This document shows positions 8,987 through 16,723 of a stretch of DNA of 64,000 nt, piece by piece. A program made the position numbers and the translations under genes. Within the stretch, counting starts at the first letter, position 1; the number at the start of each line of letters is the position of its first letter. The DNA is taken from the NCBI GenBank assembly GCA_021773135.1, contig JAJFKP010000051.1:248001-312000 (forward strand), read 5' to 3'. The notes under the pieces were generated by a model. The model saw nothing but the letters and a program-made list of their open reading frames with translations. It had not been told where the DNA came from and did not search any database. This DNA is from Woeseiaceae bacterium (GTDB taxonomy: Bacteria > Pseudomonadota > Gammaproteobacteria > Steroidobacterales > Woeseiaceae).

Positions 8987-9406
8987 ATGCCACCAGCACT
9001 TTTCAAAGGAAGCTGCTTGTGCGGAACGGTGCAGTATGAAGTTTCCGGCACGCCGCGTAACTTTTTTCATTGCCATTGCCAGCGCTGTCGCAAAGCAAAC
9101 GGCACAGGCCACGCCAGCAACATCATCGTTGAACCGGACTCCGCCGAATGGATTTGCGGCGAATCTGCGTTGCATAGCTTCGCAGTGCCGCAGGCGAAAC
9201 GATTCAGGAATGTGTTCTGCAAAGACTGCGGCAGCCCGATGCCGAGAATCGCACCTGATCTCAGCATCGCCGTCATTCCAGCGGGCACGCTGGACGTCGA
9301 GGCGGCAATCTCGCCCACGGCTCGAATATTCTGGGACGACAGGACGGAGTGGTCTTGCACGGCGGGGGATTTGCCCTGCTGGCCGACCTATCCCGAGCCG
9401 GGCTAA
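8987..9406 (+). CDS. GFA-family zinc protein
   Basis: 139 residues of the GFA/Mss4-like fold. The zinc ligands are visible as CLCG near residue 11, CHCQRC near residue 29 and CKDCGSP near residue 79. The family was named after a proposed glutathione-dependent formaldehyde-activating enzyme, but most members are of unproven activity, so substrate is not assigned. The stop codon lies inside the left arm of a long inverted repeat (9403-9488). Confidence 0.85.
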   Translation: MPPALFKGSCLCGTVQYEVSGTPRNFFHCHCQRCRKANGTGHASNIIVEPDSAEWICGESALHSFAVPQAKRFRNVFCKDCGSPMPRIAPDLSIAVIPAGTLDVEAAISPTARIFWDDRTEWSCTAGDLPCWPTYPEPG

Positions 9407-9488
9407 TACCGGCGGCACGCCCCGCAGGCCCGTGCGCATCGAATCGTCCGCACGCCTCATAACGGCCCGTTGTTGCCGACGGTATTAG
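9403..9488. repeat. 15-nt inverted repeat around a 56-nt spacer
   Basis: The arms at 9403-9417 (ctaataccggcggca) and 9474-9488 (tgccgacggtattag) are complementary except for one base. The left arm contains the GFA stop codon. A shorter GCACG/CGTGC stem sits inside the spacer, and CGGTATT is directly repeated at the right arm. It could form a large stem at the mRNA end and might limit read-through into the next lipoprotein gene. Confidence 0.45.
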
Positions 9489-9540
9489 TCGGTATTCTGC
9501 GTATCCGATATTCCTTGTACAGACTCGTTGGAGAATAATA

Positions 9541-10350
9541 ATGAGGCACTTCAAGATGACCGCCTTTTACGCCGTTGCAGCGTTTGCGCTAGCCGCATGC
9601 GGCCAGTCAGAGCCAGAAGCGCCCGCTGGCTCCGCGACCCAGACCGGCATGCAGCCATCAGAGAGCATGGCAATGCCCATGGATCTGCGCGCCGCGCTGG
9701 CCAGTGATGCCCGCTCGGAGGAAGACCGTGCCCGCGATGCCGGCAGGCGTCCTGCCGACGTCATTGCGTTCCTCGGTATCGAACCAGGGATGTCTGTGAT
9801 CGACCTGATGGCAGCCGGCGGCTGGTATTCCGAGGTACTTTCGCACGCAGTCGGCCCGGACGGGTCTGTAGACGCACAGAATCCACATTGGTTACTGGCA
9901 TTCCGAGACGGCGCGATGGGCAAGGACCTGACCGCGCGCATTGGCGACCGCCTGTCCAACGTTAACCGTGTCGATTCGAGCTGGTCCGAACTTGCTGCAT
10001 CCGGTGCACAGTACGATGCGGCGTTGTCGGCCCTCAACCTGCACGATGCCTATCTGCAATCCCCCGAGGCGGCGGCCGAGCTGATGTCCGCCGTTTATAC
10101 GGTTCTCAAACCCGGCGGTGTCTTTGGCGTAATCGAACATGCAGGCAATGCTGACGTTGACATGAGTGCGTTGCATCGCATGAACAAAGACGTTGCGATT
10201 GAATTGGCGACCGCAGCTGGCTTCGTTCTGGAAGGCGACAGTGACCTGCTTAGCAACAGCAATGATGATCGCAGCCAAAGCGTATTCGCTGACGGAATAC
10301 GTGGAAAGACCGACCGTTTTCTTCTTAAGTTGCGCAAGCCAGCGAGCTAA
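9541..10350 (+). CDS. Lipoprotein with class I methyltransferase fold
   Basis: 269 residues. An N-terminal signal with lipobox (ALAAC, Cys at about 20) leads into a Rossmann-type domain: PGMSVIDLMAAGGWYSEVLSHAVGP matches motif I of SAM-dependent methyltransferases, and a late KPGGVFGVIEH strand is typical of the fold. Predicted secreted methyltransferases of this type (COG4798-like) are known from sequence, but their role is unclear because SAM is not expected outside the cytoplasm. The ATG at 9541 is preceded by GGAG nine bases upstream. The gene ends just before a strong hairpin. Confidence 0.8.
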   Translation: MRHFKMTAFYAVAAFALAACGQSEPEAPAGSATQTGMQPSESMAMPMDLRAALASDARSEEDRARDAGRRPADVIAFLGIEPGMSVIDLMAAGGWYSEVLSHAVGPDGSVDAQNPHWLLAFRDGAMGKDLTARIGDRLSNVNRVDSSWSELAASGAQYDAALSALNLHDAYLQSPEAAAELMSAVYTVLKPGGVFGVIEHAGNADVDMSALHRMNKDVAIELATAAGFVLEGDSDLLSNSNDDRSQSVFADGIRGKTDRFLLKLRKPAS

Positions 10351-10359
10351 GTCATCGCG

Positions 10360-10387
10360 GCGACTGCGGTCGTTCGGCCGCAGTCGC
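10360..10387. terminator. Perfect 10-bp GC-rich hairpin
   Basis: GCGACTGCGG (10360-10369) and CCGCAGTCGC (10378-10387) pair perfectly across an 8-nt loop, starting 10 bases after the stop of the methyltransferase-fold lipoprotein. No T tract follows on either strand. It is a likely 3'-end structure separating this gene from the EamA transporter gene, and its position argues against translation starting at the TTG at 10401. Confidence 0.55.
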
Positions 10388-10430
10388 TCGTAATACTGCC
10401 TTGAAGTACCGTCACGTCACGCCAGAGACG

Positions 10431-11267
10431 ATGGCGGTCATTTATACCAGCGTCGCGATGATCGCTTTTGCCGGCAACTCACTCATTTGTCGGTTTGCAC
10501 TTCGTGACCATACGATTGACCCTGCAAGCTTCACGGCAGTCCGTCTCGGAGCCGGGGCCATCACCCTCCTGATTATTTCCTGGCTGGCACGACGGTCGGG
10601 ACCCTTTCATGGTCATGGCAACTGGTTTTCGGCAGTGCTGTTATTCACCTATGCGCTCGGTTTTTCTTATGCTTATCTGTGGCTAAGCGCTGGAGTGGGC
10701 GCACTGATTCTGTTCGGATTCGTGCAGGTCACGATGATCTTGGCGGGCCTTTTCAGCGGTGACCGGCCGAGCGCCAGCGAGTGGCTTGGTTGGTCCCTGG
10801 CGTGTAGCGGACTAGTTTGGCTGCTGTTACCGGGTGCAGACGCCCCGTCGCTGCAAGGCGCCGTTTTGATGGCAACAGCAGGCGTGGCCTGGGGCCTGTA
10901 TTCTGTTCGCGGACGTGCGGTCAAAGACGCGCTTTCCGCCACAACGGTAAATTTTACCTATTGCCTGCCCATGGTCGCCATCCTGGTCGCAATAACCGTG
11001 AATAGCGCCAGTATTTCCATACTTGGTTTTACGCTGGCAATTGCATCCGGGGCGATAACTTCAGGTATCGGCTACATAGTCTGGTATGCCGCCCTCGACT
11101 ATCTGCAGCCGATGCGGGCAGCATTGGTGCAGCTATCAGTTCCGGCGATTGCGGCAGTGGGCGGGATATTGCTGCTGACCGAACCTGTCTCGCTGCAATT
11201 CCTCCTGTCAGCGTCCCTGGTAGTTGGCGGTATTGGCCTTGCGGTAATTCGCAGACCGGATGGCTAG
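10431..11267 (+). CDS. EamA/DMT-family transporter
   Basis: 278 residues forming about ten hydrophobic helices arranged as two EamA repeats, the drug/metabolite transporter layout. Substrate cannot be told from sequence; relatives export amino acids or metabolites. The frame could begin at TTG 10401, but the ATG at 10431 puts the first helix (VIYTSVAMIAFAGNSL) at the N-terminus as usual for the family and clears the hairpin at 10360-10387, so I use it. Confidence 0.85.
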   Translation: MAVIYTSVAMIAFAGNSLICRFALRDHTIDPASFTAVRLGAGAITLLIISWLARRSGPFHGHGNWFSAVLLFTYALGFSYAYLWLSAGVGALILFGFVQVTMILAGLFSGDRPSASEWLGWSLACSGLVWLLLPGADAPSLQGAVLMATAGVAWGLYSVRGRAVKDALSATTVNFTYCLPMVAILVAITVNSASISILGFTLAIASGAITSGIGYIVWYAALDYLQPMRAALVQLSVPAIAAVGGILLLTEPVSLQFLLSASLVVGGIGLAVIRRPDG

Positions 11268-11426
11268 ACAGGACCCAAGTTCGCCCGGCATCCGGTATTA
11301 TGTGAACCGGCGCATGGAACGCGGGCTGCGAATGCCACACAGTAAAGGCCGAAACCGCCTGCAAACCAATATTTGCGGGAAAATTATTGTAAAACCAATG
11401 AGTTGCCTAAGAACTTACAGTGACAA

Positions 11427-12191
11427 ATGCTGACCACACCTAACAACAAAGATCTAAACAAGATCGTTGTAATCAATCCGAAAGGTGGTTGCGGCAAAAC
11501 GACTCTGTCAACAAACCTGGCTGCATACTATGCAAAACGCGGCCCGATACCCGCCGTCATGGACTGCGATCCGCAGGGATCAAGCATGACGTGGATTGAG
11601 CGAAGACCGTCGACGAATCCGCCGATACACGGTATTGCCGCCTATAAGCGCTCGATGGCCGCAACGCGCAGTTGGCAGCTCCGCGTACCCCAGGAGTCGG
11701 TAAATCTGGTCATCGATTCGCCGGCGAGTTTGTCGCACGATGACTTGCGCGAATTGACTCGCGACTCAAGCAGCATATTGGTTCCGGTCCTGCCATCGTC
11801 AATCGACATACATGCCGCGTCGAGATGTATTGCCGATTTGCTTCTAGTCGCGAAGGTTGATCGACGCGATCGTAAGCTGGCGGTAGTTGCGAATCGCACG
11901 CGCAAGAATACCAGGAGCTTTGCGAAGCTCATGCGTTTTCTTGATTCACTCGGCATCCCGATTATTGCGGTCATGCGTGACAGCCAGAATTTTGTTCACG
12001 CTGCCGAGAAGGGTATCGGCATTTGTGAAATGCAGCCTTACAAGGTTCGCAAGGACATTGCAGAACTCGAAAAAATCATAGAATGGCTGGATGCCTGGAA
12101 AGAACGCCGATTCCAGAGTTCCGAAACGAGCATCATTGAACAGTCTCCGCGTCTTGCAATGTTTGCCAAGCAGGAGTTGGGGGCGAATTAG
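11427..12191 (+). CDS. Orphan ParA/MinD-type ATPase
   Basis: 254 residues. The deviant Walker A motif is KGGCGKTT near residue 19 with the signature Lys, followed by DCDPQGS (A' motif) and the VIDSPAS Walker B region. ParA-family proteins position cargo (chromosomes, chemoreceptors, secretion or carbon bodies) by ATP-dependent dimerisation. No ParB or cargo gene lies beside it: upstream is a transporter, downstream a convergent dehydratase. The C-terminal tail ends in a basic/charged helix (LDAWKERRFQ). The target is unknown. Confidence 0.88.
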   Translation: MLTTPNNKDLNKIVVINPKGGCGKTTLSTNLAAYYAKRGPIPAVMDCDPQGSSMTWIERRPSTNPPIHGIAAYKRSMAATRSWQLRVPQESVNLVIDSPASLSHDDLRELTRDSSSILVPVLPSSIDIHAASRCIADLLLVAKVDRRDRKLAVVANRTRKNTRSFAKLMRFLDSLGIPIIAVMRDSQNFVHAAEKGIGICEMQPYKVRKDIAELEKIIEWLDAWKERRFQSSETSIIEQSPRLAMFAKQELGAN

Positions 12192-12236
12192 CTGCGCGAT
12201 ATGGTGGCTCGCATTGCCGCGACAGGAGCTGGCTGA

Positions 12237-13205
12237 CTAGCCTTCCTGGATCGAAGCAAACATTTTCGCGTCAATATTGCCGCCGCTGAGTACCGCCACC
12301 GTAACTTTGTCACGCGTTTCAATCCTTGCACAAAGCACCGCTGCAAGCGCCGCCGCGCCGCCCGGCTCAACCACAAGCTTCAGATGCCGGAACGCAAACC
12401 TGATGGCCTCCCTGACGTCGTCATCAGTCACAGCCGTTGCGCCCGCCAGCAGTCGCTTGTTTATCTCGAAAGTGATTTGTCCAGGCGTTGCAACCTGCAA
12501 TGCATCGCAAATCGATTTTGCCGACACATCGATACTCTCACGCTGTCCGGTTTCCAGTGACCGGGCCGTGTCGTCAAAGGCCTCGGGCTCGACGGCGTAG
12601 ACATCAATGTCCGGATAAGCGTCGCACAGGGAGATAGCGCACCCTGCGGTCAGGCCACCCCCACTGCAGCAGACCAGCGCCTGATCGGGAGTGAGCCCAA
12701 GTTCGCTACACTGCGCAGCAATTTCGAGCCCGGCAGTTCCCTGTCCCGCGATAATGTGCTCATGATCGTAGGGTGGCACCACTTCGCAGCCGCGGTCTGC
12801 TGCGATATTACGCGCGATACTGTCCCTGTCTTCGGTGTAGCGATCGTAGAGAACCGTCGTCCCGCCTAGCCTGCGGGTGTTCTCAATCTTAATCGTCGGC
12901 GCGTCTTCAGGCATCACTATCGTGGTTTCAATTCCCAGCAGCGTACCGGCCGCGGCAACAGCCTGTGCATGATTCCCCGACGAAAATGCTATGACACCGA
13001 GTGCTGCCTGTTCGGGCGTCAGCTGGCTCAGGAGGTTGTATGCGCCGCGCATTTTGAACGAGCCGGTCCGTTGCAGGTTCTCTGCTTTGAGCAATACTTT
13101 TCCTCCCGCTATTTCGTCAAGTAGCGGCGAAGAAATCAGCGGTGTTCGGGTAATGACCGGCAACAGGCGTTTCGAAGCAGCAACGATGTCGGATGATTCA
13201 ACCAT
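12237..13205 (-). CDS. PLP-dependent threonine/serine dehydratase (or serine racemase-like)
   Basis: 322 residues of fold-type II PLP enzyme. The Schiff-base Lys is in SFKMRGA near residue 51, the Asn-containing cofactor loop in SSGNHAQA, and the phosphate-binding loop in CSGGGLTAG. There is no C-terminal ACT regulatory domain, so it is the catabolic/TdcB-like short form rather than IlvA. It would deaminate threonine or serine to 2-oxobutyrate or pyruvate; serine racemases share these motifs and cannot be excluded. It follows phhB on the minus strand after a 14-base gap. Confidence 0.88.
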   Translation of the reverse strand: MVESSDIVAASKRLLPVITRTPLISSPLLDEIAGGKVLLKAENLQRTGSFKMRGAYNLLSQLTPEQAALGVIAFSSGNHAQAVAAAGTLLGIETTIVMPEDAPTIKIENTRRLGGTTVLYDRYTEDRDSIARNIAADRGCEVVPPYDHEHIIAGQGTAGLEIAAQCSELGLTPDQALVCCSGGGLTAGCAISLCDAYPDIDVYAVEPEAFDDTARSLETGQRESIDVSAKSICDALQVATPGQITFEINKRLLAGATAVTDDDVREAIRFAFRHLKLVVEPGGAAALAAVLCARIETRDKVTVAVLSGGNIDAKMFASIQEG

Positions 13206-13219
13206 GATAATTCAGTTCC

Positions 13220-13561
13220 CTAGAGTTCCTGTGCAAGTCGGTCGATTTTCGCGGCACAAATAAAATCGTTGTCGGAAAGTCCGGCAATGGCCGTCGTAAA
13301 GTACCTGACATTGCAGCTGCCGTATTTGACGGTTAGCTCCGGATGATGGCCCTCGTTGGTCGCAATCCAGGCGATAGCATTGGTAAACGCGATGGTCCTG
13401 CTGTACGCGGGAAATTCGAAGGTACGTTCAATGTAGCCGCGTTCGGTATCGAGTTTCCAGGCGCCATCGAGAGAGTGCATCAGTGTCGTCGCAGCGTCAG
13501 CCGACAGGGGCGGCACGCCGCCCTCGCAGGGTTTACACTTTTTGTCCGCAAGATCAGGCAA
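13220..13561 (-). CDS. phhB: Pterin-4a-carbinolamine dehydratase
   Basis: 113 residues. The N-terminal KKCKPCEGG signature and the NEGHHPE active-site histidine motif identify the PCD/DCoH family, which dehydrates 4a-hydroxytetrahydrobiopterin made by aromatic hydroxylases. The longer frame to 13621 adds residues with no family match; I place the start at TTG 13561, with GGAAT upstream, which gives the normal N-terminus. No phenylalanine hydroxylase gene is in the window. It is 14 bases upstream of the dehydratase gene and probably co-transcribed. Confidence 0.88.
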   Translation of the reverse strand: MPDLADKKCKPCEGGVPPLSADAATTLMHSLDGAWKLDTERGYIERTFEFPAYSRTIAFTNAIAWIATNEGHHPELTVKYGSCNVRYFTTAIAGLSDNDFICAAKIDRLAQEL

Positions 13562-13619
13562 CGCCTGTATTCCATAGCCCCGGAAGCGGCAGACTATAAG
13601 GCTTGACGGATACAGTAGC

Positions 13620-13657
13620 AAAAAAATGCCGACCCCCAGGTCGATGCAGGGCCGGCA
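13620..13657 (-). terminator. Intrinsic terminator of the OmpA-like gene
   Basis: On the minus strand a GC-rich stem with 9-nt arms and one mismatch (13657-13649 with 13635-13627) is followed at once by a run of seven T residues (A's at 13620-13626 on the + strand). It lies about 70 bases past the OmpA-like stop codon at 13728 and closes the long minus-strand block. It is the best-formed terminator I see in the window. Confidence 0.75.
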
Positions 13658-13727
13658 AGGCGGAGACTTCAGATTGAGTCGTGGAGTAATTAAATGCAGT
13701 ATTTTTGATTGTCACTACGGCCTTTGT

Positions 13728-14450
13728 TTAGCGCGGGTTGGAAGCTAACGATGGCGGGTCGCTCATATACAGCACGAGGCTGACCCGACGCTGCAGGGCA
13801 TAGCTGTCGACATTTGTGTCGACGGCCGGGGATTCTCCATGTGCGTCCGTCGTAATCCGGGCCGCCGGAATACCGTTGGCGACCAGCAGGTCCCGCACAT
13901 GCTGCACGCGCCGCAGTGACAATTCCTGGTTGTACGCAGCGTCGCCACATTCATCCGCGTAGCCGTCGAGGCGAATGCGAATGTCTGAATTTGCAGCGAG
14001 ACTCGTGGCGAGCTGGCCCAGCTTGCCGCCAGCCGAATCGGCGAGAACGTCTTCATCGGTCCGAAACAGCAGATCCATCTCGATCCCTGCTGCCAGCAGC
14101 GACAACAATTCCGGCCTGGCCAATTCGCGAATTTCGTTTAATTCGCCATCCATGGAACGGATTTCGCCATTGAGCGACATAACGTTCTTCTCCAGCTGGG
14201 CAACGCGGCTTTGCGAACCTTGTAGCGAGGCTGCGAGCGTTTCCGCCTCCTGGTCACGCCGATAAAGCTCATCGCCAACCGTGCCGCCGATGGCAGCACC
14301 GACAATCGCACCGAATGGTCCGCCCGCAGCGGCACCAATGACAACGCCGAGACCGAGGCCGGCAGCTTCCTCTTTGGACGAGCTATCGGCGAAAGCCGGG
14401 ACTGAAAAACAGCTTGCGAGCAGGCTGAGTAGAATGGTTTTCCTGATCAT
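13728..14450 (-). CDS. OmpA-family protein with glycine zipper and coiled coil
   Basis: 240 residues: signal peptide (1-21), a glycine-zipper segment (GLGVVIGAAAGGPFGAIVGAAIGG) that may insert in a membrane, a coiled-coil stretch (about 65-115) and a C-terminal OmpA/MotB domain. The peptidoglycan-binding residues are kept: YADECGD (Asp) and YNQELSLRR (Arg). The layout resembles OmpA-like proteins of some dedicated envelope systems, but no sortase is present here. It is last in the minus-strand block, 184 bases after the second VWA gene, and is followed by a terminator. It could supply a cell-wall anchor for the ExbB/VWA assembly upstream (inference). Confidence 0.88.
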   Translation of the reverse strand: MIRKTILLSLLASCFSVPAFADSSSKEEAAGLGLGVVIGAAAGGPFGAIVGAAIGGTVGDELYRRDQEAETLAASLQGSQSRVAQLEKNVMSLNGEIRSMDGELNEIRELARPELLSLLAAGIEMDLLFRTDEDVLADSAGGKLGQLATSLAANSDIRIRLDGYADECGDAAYNQELSLRRVQHVRDLLVANGIPAARITTDAHGESPAVDTNVDSYALQRRVSLVLYMSDPPSLASNPR

Positions 14451-14634
14451 TGTGCAAATCCTCCGAAAAATGGGTGGCCATAACGGGCCGCCTTCGGAAT
14501 CAATTACACAAGCAGAACAGGTTGGCCTCAGGGCAGTAAGATGTCAGGATCCGGATCAATTCTGACCAAAAGTGGCAACTACACTGTGCTGCGTTTAAAC
14601 GGCCGTTGCCTGTCTGCAGCCGCCGGGAAAAATG

Positions 14635-15624
14635 CTAACGATTCCTTTCTGTTAGCGCGACAAACGTGCCGCCATTGCGCTCGCAAAGCACCCTCATCAA
14701 GCCAGCGAATTTTTGCGAGCTTTGTGGCGGTGTACCGGTGAAGTTATACGGAAAGCCGATCCCGTGAATACGAACCCGGCGATCGCCGTTTTCATCTTCA
14801 ATGTTAATGCTGTCGATCTGTCGCAGGACCGCTTCCATTGAATTGCCCTGGAATTCGTCGCCTAAAACGTAGATGCTTATTTTCTTGTCGGGCGCCCAAA
14901 ACGTTTCTATCGCGTAGGCAATGCCGTCCGACGGATCACTGTCACTAAAGGGCGCCCACTGACGCATTTGTGACCTTATTGCCTGGCGGATTTCCGGTGA
15001 ATCCTTGATCCAGGTCCCACCATATTGCTGAAACATGTAGCGACCATTGTCGTTCATGATCTGCAGGCCTTTGACCTGCGGGTAGACGTTCAGAACCTGC
15101 GCCAGCTTTTCCTCAGCCCACCCCCATTTGGCCTGCATGCTGCCTGACGTATCGATAACGAAAATAACGTACTCGCTGTCGACCGGTATCCCGCCGACCG
15201 CATCGTCGGGTGCCCGCCGAAACGGACGAAGATTCAGCATCTCTTCCGTCAACCGCTGCCGGGCGGCGCGCAGGTCACCTTCGTCGACGTTCAGTGCCGG
15301 ATCATCAGTGTTCAGCAAATTGTACTGTCCCTGAACGGTGTCCAGTTCTTTCTGCAGCGTCGTAAGACGCATCTTGGTTTCGGATGTTTCCAGCTGCACT
15401 ACTCCCAGGGCGCGATTCATTACCGTCGTTTCGCCGCGAATCAGGAACAGCTCTTCCTGAAGTTTCGCGATTAGTTGCGCCAGGTCCTCATTCGTCTTTT
15501 CGAGAATTACGGGTTCGTAAATTTTACTCAGGACAAGCAGCAGCACGATGGCCCCAAAGCCACAACATATGCAGTCCAGAAACGACAGGCTGAATGCTTC
15601 GACATTGCGCTTGCGCCTCGCCAT
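14635..15624 (-). CDS. VWA protein with ExbD/MotB-like membrane anchor (second of pair)
   Basis: 329 residues. A basic N-terminus (MARRKR) precedes one transmembrane helix beginning SFLDCICCGFGA; Asp17 sits at the helix start, where ExbD/TolR/MotB carry their proton-path Asp. A coiled coil follows (about 40-105), then a von Willebrand A domain with the metal site DTSGSMQ near residue 155. The VWA domain would lie in the periplasm. It follows the first VWA gene by one base between stop and start. The last 30 codons hold LCERNGGTFVALTE, usual for a VWA C-terminus. The function is unknown; the genomic partner is the MotA/TolQ/ExbB protein at 18142. Confidence 0.85.
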   Translation of the reverse strand: MARRKRNVEAFSLSFLDCICCGFGAIVLLLVLSKIYEPVILEKTNEDLAQLIAKLQEELFLIRGETTVMNRALGVVQLETSETKMRLTTLQKELDTVQGQYNLLNTDDPALNVDEGDLRAARQRLTEEMLNLRPFRRAPDDAVGGIPVDSEYVIFVIDTSGSMQAKWGWAEEKLAQVLNVYPQVKGLQIMNDNGRYMFQQYGGTWIKDSPEIRQAIRSQMRQWAPFSDSDPSDGIAYAIETFWAPDKKISIYVLGDEFQGNSMEAVLRQIDSINIEDENGDRRVRIHGIGFPYNFTGTPPQSSQKFAGLMRVLCERNGGTFVALTERNR

Positions 15625-15625
15625 G

Positions 15626-16723
15626 CTATGGCCAGTCCTTGCTGATGCTCATGAATGAACCGCCGGTCTGGTATGCCAGCAGCCAATAAGCTATCGATGC
15701 GTAGTAGTCGCCTTCCATCGGGTAGAGCAGGATATTGATGGGCACCCCGGATGGCAGCGTATCAACTGCAGAGTAGTGAAAGCGAAGGCGTTCCGCACCG
15801 GTCACCATACCCCGTTTCGCCTCCGGCGAATCCATCGTCGGCAGTCCGTCGACCAGTAACAGGACGTTGTCCGGCGCGGGATTGAGGTTTGAAATAACCT
15901 CATAGGCGGCATGCATATTCGTCCCTTCTTCCGGAATAGTGCGACGCAGAAGGCGAATAGCCTCGTCCACCTGCTTGCCGTCACCAACATCAAGCCAGAC
16001 ATTCTCACTGCCCTTCAATACGGGTTTCGCCTCGGTATTAAAGGTGTAGATCTGAAACTGACTGTCAGCCGGAAACTGCGCGGACAGCCAGTCAACGCTT
16101 GCAACGGCCTGGCGCCACTTGAGGGAGCGCAGTTTATTGGCATCCGGCAGATTACGCCGGCGGATAATATTGACAATCTTGCGGTCGAGCATGCTCGCCG
16201 AATTGTCGACCAGGACCAGAATACGATCGCCGCCGACTTTTAACCCGGTCAAATACTGCCGATCACCATCACCGACGAACGTACGTACCCGGTTGCCCTC
16301 GCCTTCGCGCTCCTTTTCCATCGCCAGCAGTCGCTTTTTCTCTTCTTCAAGCGACTCAATGTCGGACTGCAGTTTCTCGACCCGCTCGATTTTTGCCAGC
16401 GTAACCGAGTCGTGCTTGACCAACTCTTCCTTGAGCTTCTCAATAAGCGCGATGATCTGGGCAATGCGATCCTCGGCTCGAACCTGCTCATCTTCCAGTC
16501 GGTCCATCGTGTTGCGGGCCAACACGAGATTTTTACGCTGTTCGAGAATTTCAAATTCCAGCTTGACGGTTTCCGCCTGCGCAAGTTCCGGCGGGTTGTC
16601 GGATTCGTGTACAACCTGCGAATTAATAATCATGAAAAACAAAATGACAGCGCCAAAACCGCAGCTCATGCAGTCCAGGAAAGACATGCTGAACACTTCC
16701 ATTTGGCGGCGACGTCTAGCCAT
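15626..16723 (-). CDS. VWA protein with ExbD/MotB-like membrane anchor (first of pair)
   Basis: 365 residues, built like the next gene: MARRRRQ, then a helix beginning SFLDCMSCGFGA with Asp17 in the same position, a long charged coiled coil (about 45-145), then a VWA domain with DNSASM as metal-site motif. Its VWA insert (LRRTIPEEGTNMHAAYEV) differs from its partner, so the pair are paralogues, not copies. The start is ATG 16723, which overlaps the FHA gene; a TTG at 16729 would add two residues. Role unknown; likely an integral partner of the ExbB-like protein. Confidence 0.85.
   Translation of the reverse strand: MARRRRQMEVFSMSFLDCMSCGFGAVILFFMIINSQVVHESDNPPELAQAETVKLEFEILEQRKNLVLARNTMDRLEDEQVRAEDRIAQIIALIEKLKEELVKHDSVTLAKIERVEKLQSDIESLEEEKKRLLAMEKEREGEGNRVRTFVGDGDRQYLTGLKVGGDRILVLVDNSASMLDRKIVNIIRRRNLPDANKLRSLKWRQAVASVDWLSAQFPADSQFQIYTFNTEAKPVLKGSENVWLDVGDGKQVDEAIRLLRRTIPEEGTNMHAAYEVISNLNPAPDNVLLLVDGLPTMDSPEAKRGMVTGAERLRFHYSAVDTLPSGVPINILLYPMEGDYYASIAYWLLAYQTGGSFMSISKDWP

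Noticed and set aside
13728-14450. OmpA-like protein as part of a sortase (PdsO-like) system
   Set aside because: Domain layout is similar, but no sortase or sortase target gene is in the window; the two-component genes present are Cpx-like.
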